Source: Fibrobacter succinogenes
GTDB taxonomy: Bacteria; Fibrobacterota; Fibrobacteria; Fibrobacterales; Fibrobacteraceae
DNA length: 49,731 nt
Direction: 5' to 3'
NCBI GenBank assembly: GCA_902768325.1
Contig: CACXKY010000017.1
Span: 1-49,731, forward strand
The notes beneath the pieces are model-generated. The model was given only the letters and a program-made list of their open reading frames with translations. It made no database searches and was not told the origin of the DNA. The translations under genes and the position numbers were made by a program. Shown piece after piece: positions 22,629 through 35,700 of the stretch. How positions within the stretch are numbered: position 1 is the first letter of the stretch; each line of letters opens with the position of its first letter.

Positions 22629-23669
22629 ATGCAGATTCCTAGCCTTGGCATCTCCACCAACAGCTCCGCTTCTAGCAGTTCTGTGAAGTCTTCTACAAGT
22701 GGAAAGTCTTCTGCCAAGTCAAGTAGTTCTGCGAAATCGAGTTCTTCGACGGGTTCAAAGAGTTCCGTTTCTTCTTCAAGTTCCTCAATTGGAAGTTCTT
22801 CGGTATTGATTGATTGCACGAAAGAAGGAAAAATAATTCAAACGTGGGATTCAGAAAAGGGAATGAACGTCTGGTATATCTGCCAGGACGGCTTTTATGT
22901 TCTGCTTGTGTTGTCCAGTTCATCTGCAGAACCCAGCAGTAGTTATTTCAACATGGACAGCCTTTACAATAGCGAGACGTCTTACGGCGAGTTTACGGAC
23001 CCGCGTGACGGGCAAAAGTACAGGACCATTGTTGAAAAGCCGGGGTGGGTGAAAATTCCCGAGTTTGAAGTGTTCGCACAAAACTTGAATTACGGTGTCC
23101 AGATAAAGCTTGATGCGACAGAATTTGACGACGGAAAAGTTGAAAAGTATTGTTACGATGACGATCCCTGGTATTGCGACAACGGCTTCGGTGGGCTGTA
23201 TAGCTGGAGCGAGGCGATGGGACTTCCCAAGGCCTGCGATAGCGTTTGGACAGGAACGACCCCCGCTTGCCCGGATTCCATATTCCCAGGGTGGACATAC
23301 GACCATGAATGGAATGGTTTGATTATTCAAGGAGCATGCCCGGATGGGTGGCACGTGATGAATGGGAATGAATGGATGGCCCTTATGTCGTTGGATGTGA
23401 CTGAGACTGGCTACGCCATTACCTCGAAGGTTTTTGCCGGTCGAAAGAGTACCGCGAATGGAACTGGTTTCTCTGCTGTATATGGTGGTATGACAAAGCT
23501 CCCGACGCAATACGAACGTATAGGAGAATTGGGTGTCTATCACTTGGCTTTTGAGTATGAAGCCGGTAGGCATAAAGCGGTAGCATTGAGTAATGATTTT
23601 AATATTACTTATGAAGATCATCACCCCAAAATAGACGGCCTGTCCGTCCGCTGCGTGAAGGATTATTAA
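22629..23669 (+). CDS. FISUMP-domain protein, N-terminus probably damaged
   Basis: 346 residues. Residues 11-58 are almost pure Ser with Ala/Lys/Thr, the usual linker of Fibrobacter surface lipoproteins. From about residue 115 comes the FISUMP (Fib_succ_major) domain: FTDPRDGQKYRTIVEK, WFAQNLNY-like EVFAQNLNY, GGLYSWSEAMG, CPDGWHVMNGNEWMALM and SVRCVKDY at the end. Such proteins carry a signal peptide, but this frame starts MQIPSLGIS with none and no ribosome binding site. An ATG at 22621 in another frame has GAGG upstream and starts MKVCRFLALAS, which looks like the real signal-peptide start. A small deletion or frameshift near 22630-22650 is likely. The domain's function is unknown; cell-surface location is inferred. 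Confidence 0.85.
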   Translation: MQIPSLGISTNSSASSSSVKSSTSGKSSAKSSSSAKSSSSTGSKSSVSSSSSSIGSSSVLIDCTKEGKIIQTWDSEKGMNVWYICQDGFYVLLVLSSSSAEPSSSYFNMDSLYNSETSYGEFTDPRDGQKYRTIVEKPGWVKIPEFEVFAQNLNYGVQIKLDATEFDDGKVEKYCYDDDPWYCDNGFGGLYSWSEAMGLPKACDSVWTGTTPACPDSIFPGWTYDHEWNGLIIQGACPDGWHVMNGNEWMALMSLDVTETGYAITSKVFAGRKSTANGTGFSAVYGGMTKLPTQYERIGELGVYHLAFEYEAGRHKAVALSNDFNITYEDHHPKIDGLSVRCVKDY

Positions 23670-23740
23670 TCCTTAGCTATTGTCAATCAAAAGTTTAACA
23701 AAAAAAACGGGTTATGTAAAAGGGCCCATTGGGAGTTATT

Positions 23741-26700
23741 ATGTCCAAGAAGAATAACAAGAAGTCTGCTAAGAAGAACCGCAACAATTACAAGATCGAG
23801 TCTCTAGAGCCTCGTATGTTGATGGATGCTACCGCATACGATTGGTTGGTTGAAACATACACCACGAATCTTTCCTCACAGTCTGCGGCGGCTCTTAGTG
23901 ACAGTAATTTCTTCCAGAAAAGCAACTGGGACGGTAAAGGTTCGGTAACGGGCCTGTATAAGGAAACATCAACAGCCTCCGGAAGACAAATGGAAGAAGT
24001 CTCAAAAGCGGAATTCATGGATGAAGTAAAAAAGGGGAGGCCGAATTCTGAACTCGCTCAGAAGGAACTGAATGTAGTAAAGTCTGTCTTGTGGAACGCT
24101 ATTTTGTCGGCGAATGGGGGTGTGCTACAAACAGATGCTGACGGAAATTATGTCAATAACCACATGCTTTCTTCGTCGGATATCTATAATGCCTTTGTAG
24201 CAAATAATCATGGTAGTAATGTATATGAGGATAATGCAACAGGTGTGTCGTTATCCCTTCGTCATGATGGAAACAATATTTATGCGTATTCAAATGTATT
24301 TTTCCCTAGTTCTTCCAATGTAGCGGCTTTTCAGGATTATTATGTAGACTTGGGTAGCAGCTATAACATTGAATCCAAGTATACGTTAATGTCTGTAAAT
24401 CAGCATTATGAATTTAGTTTTAACCTTGATGGCAATTATGCTACCGATAACGGCTTGACTGCATCAAGATACGCAACTGCAAATTATAACCAAGATAAGG
24501 ATGCCGAAACAAGGTATGGCGCAATTGACCTTGTTGCAGACCAGGATGTCGCTGTAGACCTGTTTGTTGGAACGTCTGCAAAGGTAGATAATAGCGCTTC
24601 TACGGTGGATTATAGGGATGGTTTGATAGCCCTTTTTGATTTTAAATTGGATGATAAAAAAATTACCAGCCTTAATAGTGTTCTCCCGACAAATTTGTCT
24701 TTTGGAAAATCCGGTTTCTCGGATACCGTGGAATGGCATGAGACTTCTTCCACAGCAGATATGACTGTTTTAATGGAAAAAATTGGGAATGTTTCCATGA
24801 GTCGTATTCTCGGAAAGCTTCAGGAACTCTCTGCGAAGTTGTCCGATGTTCAAAATGGTGGGAAACCTGGTGACTTTGACTTTGGAGGGATCCTTGCTAC
24901 GGATACCCATACTCTAATGAACCTGTCTTGTATGATAGATTCCATATTGAGCCAGTGCCCCAAGTCACTTCAGGATTTAGCCAAATCCTTTGACTCCAGT
25001 CATTTTGCAAAAAAAACTACATCAAATCCTGTCTCGTATTCATTGGATGGCGATAATCTTAAAATTACCTTTGATTTTCATATAGATGACACTAATGCGA
25101 AATATACAGATTCGCAGGAGAAAGGGACGAATCTCTTTGATGTGTCTATTTCTAAAGAAACGTTAAAAAAACAATTGAATATTGACGTTACCGAGAATGA
25201 TTCTGTGAACGTGGTCTCTAACGTTTTACTCAGTTTTGATCTCGTCATTCCTATGGAACAGCCAACCAAGGTGACTCCAAGTACGACTTTGTTGGAAATA
25301 GGAATAAACGACAAGAACTCTGGTGCGATTGGCGGGAAGATTGTTGCTGGAACGTTGATTCCGCACCAGACCAGATTGGTTTCAGCTGTTACTGGGTACA
25401 ACCGTGTAGTTGAAACGGCAATGGAAGTTGATGGCAGTGCGAGTTATGTGAACAGGGTTGCGTATTATAAGAATTTGGCGACAGGCCAAGTGGAACTGAC
25501 TGATGCCGAAAAGGATGTGTTTAAAAATGCGTTCCCGTCGACTGATAGTTCCTTTGAGGATGTTTCTCCGGTATATGGGTATGTTGTAGATACTACGTCC
25601 ATAAAAACAGTGTCCTATGGTGGGCAGTCATACAATACGACAAATTCGGGGAAGGCGGATGCCAGTGTCGCTACGATCCTGAACATTATTTTTGCGGAAA
25701 ACGACAAGTTCAAGAATCTAAGGGCAGAGGACTTTGGAAATTATGTTGTTATTTATGCTTCGGAATTGAAATTTTTCGGTGAATCGGATTTGAATAATGT
25801 TGGTGGTTTTTCGAAAGGGAATGCAAAAGCCATTTGGATTTCGAGGAATGCAACGCCGGATATTTCACTTTCATCTGATGTTGAACTGGATATAACAGAT
25901 AAATTTGGCCAAAAAAAATCAATTGTCCTTGACCAGACTTTAATAAGTTCTGCTCCCAATATCGGTAAATTGGCAGCCTTGTTCCAGGAAGCGATTAACA
26001 ATGCCTTTGGTTGGAATTCTAATAATATTGAAATTTATGTTGAAACGGATAGTGACGGTCTGATTTTTAAATCTCAAGGTGATTTTTCTATTGCGTTTAC
26101 AGGTGCAAATGCTTCTACAAATGCGGCCATTCTTCACCTCCCTGATAATATGATAGCGTATGAAGGCTCTTGTATGACTGTCAAAATAAACCAGTTGACT
26201 GGAGCGGTCTTTGTCAATCTGAATGCGTTTGCCACGAGCGCGAATGTGGGATCTTTCACTATACAACAGGTAATGCAGGAGGTTGCCCGCCAATGCAATC
26301 AAGCTTTGACTGCTGATGGGAAGACGGGTGCGATTTATTTTGATTCTAAAGATTGTAGTCTGAAAAGTAGCGATAGCGGAATTGTAATTGAATGGATTAG
26401 GAATGCTCCGGGATTTACGTTTGCAACGATACTTGGGCTTGTTTCCGAAGACACGAATAAGGACAAGTATGTCGTAGACTCGAAGCTGAAAGTTGATCCG
26501 ACGGATCCCTATTTTGAAAATCTTTCCCTGCAGATAGAGAATGTGATTCAGGGTGAAACGAATGTGAAAGTTTTGGGCAATTATGGGCCCTACAAAGTGG
26601 AAGTCTCTGGTGATTTGGGTGGCGCGATGAGCTATGCCACTTACGTCGTGCAAGAAGATGTTGTTAGTGGTAAGAAAACAGGCGAGTGGAAACTTGATGC

Positions 26701-29700
26701 TAGTTCTGTTGATTATTTAATTAACGTTGGGTATGACCAAGAGGATAAGTCCCTGGTTGTGAGAACGCAAGGAATGTTTGTGGACACGGACCCTGATTCG
26801 GTTGAGGAAGATCGGGTTCTGGATAATCTTCTTGCTACTGTAACTTTAAAAAGCGGGGCTGCCAAGTTCCGGTTAGATCGTGATTGGATTCTGATAACGG
26901 ATCTTTCCAATCAAGATGTAATGCTGAAATACGGCCCGTATGAAGTGGGACAGAATGTTACGGTTTACCCAGGCTTGTCGATGCCGGAGATTTACAAGCA
27001 ACTTGCGGATGTTGTTTCTCGCAATTTGTTAGATGCATTCTATTCTCCGACTACGAAAAAGACCATCTTGGAATCTTTGAACTTGCCGTTCCAGGGCAAG
27101 AGTATCCTAGATATTATGGGGCTGAGGGGCAAGATTAACGAAATGGCGAAATGCCTGGAACAGGGCGAATGTAAAACATTGCAGGAACTGGGCCAATATT
27201 TTGCGCAGAATCTTGGCGTCTCTCTGGTCTTTACCCTGTCGGAGAATGGTATAGGCATTGATCTTCAATGGCGAACCTGGGCGATAAACCAGATGACAGA
27301 ACTGGGTGGTATGACCTTCGGCTCGCTAGGAAATGTCAATTTGGGCGGCTCCCTGGAAGCTTACCTGAATTATGATTTAACGCTATGTGCTCATATTGAC
27401 ATTGCTTATGCGAAGAATGATAAAGGCGAAGGTGTCTACAATGCAGTTCTCGATACTTGCGATGAAAAACTGAGAATAGATGGGTATGTATGGCTTTCTG
27501 CAGACAATATCGTAACGGACATGAACGTGTCCGTGGTGGAATATAATAACGGAAAGCAGGAGAACAGGCAAAAGGTATTCCAGATAGGGGACGATGAACA
27601 GAATCGTCATAGCCATTTGTATATGCTTGCGAACGTGGGCATTGTTGACTGGGATTTTAATGAAGATGACGATGTGCATGATAAAAAACAGTCCGTGGCA
27701 TTGCGACTTGGCGGAACCCTTTATACGTCCAGATATGGTATCCCGGCGGGTTCGATAGAATTTGGCGTGGCTAATAATAACGTTCCCAAAGATGGTGATG
27801 CGAAGGTTGTTTATTCTCAATGGGATAATGATGGGTCTCATGCTGATGATAAGTACGTTATCTGGTATCGAGAAGACTTTGCTATACCCCAGTCGGTTGG
27901 CTTATGGAATGGGGAGTCCAACGATGTCGAGAAATCAGATGATGTTAAATTGAAGAACATCGTTGTTGATTTGACGAAACTTGAATCTGACTTGCAGGCC
28001 GTTGAACTTTTTGACAAACTGCGCCAGGTGGCGGATGGCTTGAGCGATACGGTACGGCGCGCGCAGAGCGGCTTGAATAGCGTGCTCTTGAAGAAGACGA
28101 TGCGGAGTATCCCGTTGGTCGGGGATTCTGTCGTCAATGTCGCTGATTGCCTTACGTCCCTTGATTCAAAATTGGTGGAACCGTTCCGCAAATTCGTTTA
28201 CAATGCGACGGGCTTGGATGCTCGTGCCGTTGCGGAAAAACTGTACAGTTTGCTGAATTCGATGCTCCCTACCGGTAATGATAAGTTGAAAGCAGTGAGC
28301 GAAACTGCCTCGGAATACTGGGCTGGTAAATTGTTTGATCAGTACTACAAGGGAATTCAGTATTATGAAAATGAGACCGAAGCCGGCTGGAGGATACGCC
28401 TTCATGGCTCGTATGTCCTTGAAGAAAATGGGGATTTTGACCTGGGCTATTCTGGGCTTGGGCTAAAGGCCGAAGGCGGCGTAAAGATTACACTAGAATG
28501 GACCTTGGATATTGGTTTTGGAATATCGATCACGGATGGTGCGTTCCTATTGCTCTCGAATGGCCATGAAGCTGATGATACTGCTTCTGAGACACAAAAG
28601 GCAAGTGAGGTGAACGCCGAAAGTAAAACTGTTTTCCATGCCGGCGATGACCTGAAAATCAAGCTCGCCATAGAACCTGACGCCAAATTGAAGGGATCCC
28701 TCGGATTCCTTGCAATGAATGGTCGATTGACACAGACTGCTTATACTCTTCTTCTGGGACTTGATCTGAATGATGGCAAAAACAGTCAAGAGAATAGTAT
28801 AAATGATTGGGATAACGATAAGTCTGCAAACCGTATGATTAGTTTCAACGGGTTGAAGTCTGGTATCTCGGTGGAGGGTAGTCTTCGCGGGGACATGACC
28901 TTGGATCTCAATTTGACGTTGGGAATTGGCGACTATGTTAATACGGCTCCCCATATTGACACTACACTTAATGTCGAGTGGGCTTCGGATGTAGGTAATG
29001 GTTTTGGTTCGGTTAGCAAAGTTGCGTTTAACGATATAACTCTTGATGCCGGTACATTTGTAAAAAATACCATTGGTGATGTCATAGGCAAAATCAAGAG
29101 CGCCTTGAAGCCCATTCAGCCCTTGATAGACTTCTTGCAGGCGGAAATTCCGGTGCTGAACAAGCTGCCGGCGGGCGGAATCCATATAACGGTTCTTGAC
29201 CTTATCAAGAAGTACGGCAATAGCAAGAACATGGATTTCGGCTTCTTGGACGATATCATTGCCTTGAACAGTGTCATAAAAAAATTGTCCAATTTTACGG
29301 ATAATGGAATTTATATCGGTAACTGGATTGTGTATGATACGGTATCAGGAGCGACTTCTTCAGCAACAAATAAAATTGGTCTTCAGTATTTGCAGGGGAT
29401 GATTCCCGATATTGACGATTTTGTAACTAAAAATTACAGTACGTTTATTTCAGGCCTTCCCAAGTTGGTAAGCAGGGCTAATTTGCTCTCGCCAACTGTT
29501 GATATTGAAACTTATTTAGATAATTTGTCAACTTATAAATGGGATTCATCTACAAATAATGGAACGGTTGGTGTTCCATCTGGAATTGCCCATCACTGGT
29601 CGTTCCCCCTATTTGATTCTAGTACGGCTGGCCAGGAAGTCATGAAACTCCTGATGGGGGGTCATGCCGATCTTGTCAAGTTCGATTTGTCTCCGCTTAA

Positions 29701-32700
29701 GTTTGATTTTGATTGGCGTAAGAGTTTCCCCATTGTTGGACCGCTGTGTGCCGATATCGGTTTTAATTTCGGAGTATGCATAGACCTCTGCTTCGGCTAC
29801 GATACCTATGGAATCGAAGGGTGGATGAAGTCCGGTTATAAGGACGCCAAATGCCTGATTAACGGATTCTATATCGATGATCTGAACGGTGATGGTAAGG
29901 ATGTCGCCGAGGTCGTGTTCCATTCGGGTATTGTTGCCGGTGCAAGCGTTTGTGGCCGCGCGGGCATTAATGTCGGGCTCAATTTCAATGTGAACATGGA
30001 CTTTAAGGATCCTAACTACGACGGTAAAATCCGTTTGAAGGAACTAGCGGATATGCTTTCGCTGAATCCGCTTGACATGTTCGATTTTACCGCGACGATT
30101 GAAGCTCGCGCCTTTGCTTACTTGGATCTGTGCTTCTACCATAAAGAATGGACTCTGTGGAGCAGTGGAGCCTTTGACCTGTTTACAACGGCCAGCAAGA
30201 CAACTCGCACGGCTAGCCTTGTTTCGGACCTAGAAGATGCTGTTTATGTAAATGTTGGTGCGTTTGCTTCGAACCGTGGCGTCGGCAATACAGTTGATTT
30301 AGCCGATGATGTTACAATTACCATTGTAGAAAGTAATAAAGTCAAAGTTACGCATAATAGTTTAAATTTAACAGAGACGGTCGAAGTAGCAGGAAAACCG
30401 CTTATTATTTTAGCGGGTGACTTCAACGATAAGATTACAATTATATCTGAGAAAAATGGAAACAATTTGGTCGGAGCCAAATTCGATATCATAGTTGATG
30501 GCGAGAATGGTGATGATACAATCGACATGTCTGGAATGACCTTCGACGGTGATCATTTTGCTATGATTATCGGTGGTGCTGGGTATGATTATATCAAGGG
30601 TGCCAATGGCGGAAAGACCTTTATTCTCGGAAGCTCGGGTTATATTTCGTATGCGTATGATGATGACAAGATTATCAATGGAGTGAAGAAGGTTATCTCG
30701 TTCCCGGACGATGCTGGCATTGAAAGCAATTTTATATTTGGAGGAGTTTCAAATAACTTCATCTTTGGCGGCTTTGGTGATGACGTTATTTATGGAGGGC
30801 TTTCTAACGATTATATCTTCGGAGATGGCGGGCGAGTTTCTTTTGAGAAGAATGGCCTTGTTGTCGATAGCCATGACTTGTATGACGAAGGCGGGGCGGA
30901 TGTTATTTATGGCATTGCCGGGAATGACCACATTTATGGCGGTGCCGGAAACGACAGCATAGATGCTGGTTCGGGGAACGATGAGGTCCATGCAGGCCAG
31001 GGCAATGACGTTGTTTATGGTGGTGAAGGTTATGACCAGATCCATGGTGGCGACGGTGTTGATGTAATCTTTGGTGATTCTCCGGAAAATAACGAGATGC
31101 TGATTGCCCAAAAGGGCGATAAAAATGCTGCAGGAGTGCTGCCCTATAATTACATTTCAAAGGAGATAAAGAGTAATGAAAGCTATCTCTATGACGGCGC
31201 TTATAAGAAAAATTACGACATGCCGTCCAATACGCAAAGCGATACTTCCGCATCGGAAGATGATGTGGGAGATGAAGCTATTCGCTTGTATAATTTTACG
31301 AATGTAGCGGATTATTATGTGAATAAAAGCCGTCTATACACCGAAATAAGCGGAATAAGGTCAAATTATTTGAATTATCTTGCTAATGAGTCGGTGTATG
31401 TTGCTGGAACCACCAAAATTTATGATGACATTATTTACGGCGACAACGGTTCCGATATTATCTTCGGCGATGACGGTAGTAACGCTACGGCAGGGAATGA
31501 CTTTATCTATGGCGGTGCCGGCAATGACTTTATTGATGGCGACGCAGGAAATGATAAGATTGATGGTGATTCCGGTGATGACATCATCTACGGCGGTCAG
31601 GGGAACGATGTCCTTGACGGCGGTGCCCATAACGATATTGTGATGGGCGATGATGGATGGGAAAGCTATGAATTGAAAGAGAAAGCTGATTCTTGGTTTG
31701 AAAGCGGTGATTCCGAAAAAGTCTTCGGTGATACGGCGAAGGCATTCGGCATAAACTTTAACATCAATGAAACGACCTCCTTGAAAAAGGTGTCGGATGA
31801 ACTTGATGCAGAACCGGTTCCTGGCGGTGCCGATACAATTATTTCTGGTAACGGAAATGATATCATTGATGGCCAGGGTGGTAATGACTCTTATAACGTC
31901 AATTTCATGGGTGATTACTATTCCGCATATACGAACATCCTTGAATCTGGTTCCGATAGCGCGGACTCGTTGGTCATTAATGGCACCATAAGCAATGATG
32001 ATGTCTTGATTCGTGCTTCGAATGTTGGATTGGGCATGATTGCGCTTTTGCCGAATACGCAACAAGAAATCCAAGAGGCGGAAAGCAATGACGAAATGGC
32101 CAACAAGACCCGCATGGAGCGAATCAACTATTGGAATGCGGGTGGCGAAAAGAGGGGCGTCGAAAAGATATCCTTGAATACGGGTGCCGGTTCCGACCGT
32201 ATCAGTGTTGATAGTTCCTTGTCCTCCATATCGGTCGATGCCGGTGCGGGGAATGATATTATTAACATTGGTCAACAGTTTGAATCAAGCCGCGATGCAA
32301 GCGCCACTAATGACTCTGAAAATTCTAATAACAATCATATAGCTCAATTGGATTCCTTCGGTGAAAGGACCATCTTGACGACACAGGGCTATGTTAGCGA
32401 AGGTGTTAGCTATGCCAGTTCGTTCATTGGTGGCGATGGCGACGATGTGTTCAACGTATTGCATACGACTGGGCCTATATCGCTGTCCGGAGGTGTGGGT
32501 GACGACCGCTTCAACGTAGGCAGTTACATTGGGATCAACACTGACGAAACTACGTACCAGGTGAAAAACGGCCCCGTGTCTATTATTGGCGGTGTCGGTG
32601 ATGACTCGATGTCGATCAACGGTACGGAAGGCGACGATACCTTTGTATTTACCAAAGGGACAGTCCTGTCTGCAAACGTGGATGTCCAGGCGATAGGTGT

Positions 32701-35700
32701 CGAAAACCAGGATGTCTGCGGTGGGGATGGAGACGATTCGTTCTACGTCCTTGACACATTGAAGGATTCCGTTATCAGCATTAAGGGAAATAACGGTAAC
32801 GACAGCTTCTACAATGGCGGTGTCCAATTCAAGGCCGACGCTGAGAAGGCTATTGACATCTCCGGTGGCCAAAAGGAAGAAACTGCTTCTGAACCCGTCG
32901 ATTTCGTTTTCACGGATAAAGATGATGTGGTTCTCAATTCGCCGGAAGGCTCTTTGACTGAATCAAATGGAACAGGTACCTTTGAATACAAGATATGCCT
33001 TTCTCGTGCATTGACTGGCGACCAAAAGGTTGTTATGACCGTATTCGCTCCCGTTGTTTCCTCCGAAAATACCCAGCGCGGAGATCGGGGCGTATTCTTG
33101 AAAGACGGTGATGAATATGTGACATCCAAGACGTTTGTCTTTGATAAGGATAATCAGTCCTTTAATGTGACTGTGGTTGCATTTGCAGATTTGCTGCGTG
33201 AAGGCAAAGATTATATCGCAATCCTGCATAATATTGGCGCAGAGTCGAATGTTGCGGTTGCTCCCTGTCGCAATATGATGGTGTTCCTGAAGGACCAGTT
33301 GAATACTTCTCCAGTTCAGAACGCATTTGTTAAGACAAGGATTGTCACAGTTGATGAAAGCATGGCTTCGAACCATGAGATAAAAATTGGTATTGATGCG
33401 CTGGTTGAAAAAAAGAATGTTAAGATTTGGGTTGATGGTTTTGCAGAAATCCAGGGCTTAAGTTGTAAAGTTGACGGGAATATTCTGACAATAAATTGGA
33501 CTGATTCCAGGATTATGTCTGGGACAAGGGTCCATGTCAACTATTCGCAGAAGAACCGCGAGATAGACAATGAAAGCGTCATACAGATGAAGTATGATAC
33601 AGCCGAATCGGTGACGGGAAACTTGAATCTTGCCATAAAAACCGAGGCGTATGAATTTACTTCTGTTAACCAGACGAATGATGTTGTCAAGTTTGTTGCT
33701 AACCAGAAAACTCTACAGTTTGAATATTCTAATTCAAAGGGAGGTGACATCCTTGATCAAGGAGGATATGTATTCGCTTTCGTAAAGCAGGCGGTATCCA
33801 AGGGAGATTCCTCTGTTGTGTTGAAGGCGAGCCTGTCTGGTGCATTAATAATAGAGTACCACAATCAGAGTACAGGCGATATTTCGTACTTTGAAGCGGG
33901 AACAAGGTATACGCTGTCGGACGATATGACAATGATGTATCCTGAGGAAGCCTTCGAGGCAGACGGCTATATCGTTTATCAGACGGCGTTGTATTTTGCT
34001 TCTCAAAATAATCGTACTAGCCCTATATTAGCTACAATAGATAATAATTTGGATCTGGTTATTGATGATAAGCATCCGGTTAAATTGCAATGCTATGATG
34101 ATAGGATTATATCCGATGTCCGATCTTCATTGTATGATTATTACTATAAGAAGATGGGAAATCAGATTGTTCTGTATAGCTATGAATCGAGTAAGCCTAT
34201 ATCGTTAACAGGAACGTTGACTGTTCTAAGTGAAATTAAAGAGGTCAAAATCTATGATGATGAGCAGCAGGCCGAAAATCCGTTGGCAAAGTATAAGGAT
34301 AAGGTGCCCGTAACAAAGAACTCGATAGAGGATATTCTCGGCGCGGTCCTTGAAGATGGTGCCGGCGAGTTCAATGACTTTGCTACTGCTCCGATGATGC
34401 TACGCTATCGCGCAACAGACAAGAGAAATGAAACAGATGTTGCTAGTGCTGAAGAAATAAGTCTTCGTGAAAAGGTTCGCGAACAACGTGAAGCTAACTT
34501 CAATGAAAAGAATAGCGTTGACCGTGTGTTTGTGAACAACATGGATAGCGCGCTCAGTGCAACCAGTTCCTTGGATGCATTGGATTCCCATAAAGTTGCT
34601 GAAACCGAAAACCCCACAAAGAACGAGAAAAAGCTGATTACTGCAGAAACGGCTTTGCTCAGTTCCGATCCGTACTCGTTGCAGTTCCGCCATCAGGCAA
34701 GTGGCTCTGAAGACAACAAGAACATCTCCTTCGGTAACATGGAATACGGCGAAATCAACCTCGGTTCCGACGTGGATACGACGACGATTTCCAAGACCAT
34801 CTACCGCGATGATGGCTTCCAGACCTTTACTGTCGTGAACAGCGGTGAAGGTGGCGATACGGTGGTTGTCGACAGCTACAAGGGTTCTGAAGATGACCAA
34901 CTCGTAATCAATGCCGGTGCTGGCGACGATACGGTGACCGCCAATGGCGATAACGTGACCAAGGATGGCCTGATTGTATTCGGTGGCCTTGGCGACGATA
35001 CTATCGATGTCGGTAGCAATAGCTCGCTGGTGTTCGGTGACCGTGGCCAGGTTCTGTATCACGATGAACAGGGTAACGTGGTGACCCGCCTCGGTGACGA
35101 CAAGACCGGCTCGCTGGATGTCCACCAAGGTGATGATGGATGGAACGCGGGCGGTTCTGACTACGCGACGGGCAAGGAAAAGGGTGACGAGGCCTATTAC
35201 CAGACCGATGGTAACCGCTATGGCGCCTCCATTGCCCGTACCGTGACCGAAGACGATGGCGGAGACGATACGATTACCTTGGCGAACGGTCGCAACGTCG
35301 TGTTCGGCGGTTTGAACACCGACCAGACAACCGACAAGGGCGAGGAGATTGTCCCGGTCTATACGGATAAGATTACGACCGGCAATGGCGATGACCTTGT
35401 CTTCGGTGACAACGGCTACGTGACCTTCCGTGGCCACAAGGACGTCGCCGAGGGGCTCCGCATGGAAAATATGCCTACCGTCTATGACGAAGCTATCCTC
35501 AGCTTCAACTTCCAGGGCGGTGCGCAGACGGGCCTCAACGCTGGTGATGTTGTTGGTGCGGAGGGCTTTGAGGCGGCCAGCTGGAACAATATCGCGGGTC
35601 ACCTTGCCGGTACTTACGGCAATGACGACAGCGAGTTGGTCTACATGGAGAACGTTGACAAGGAAAACAACACCCATACAAGCCGTACCCGAGTCAGTGC

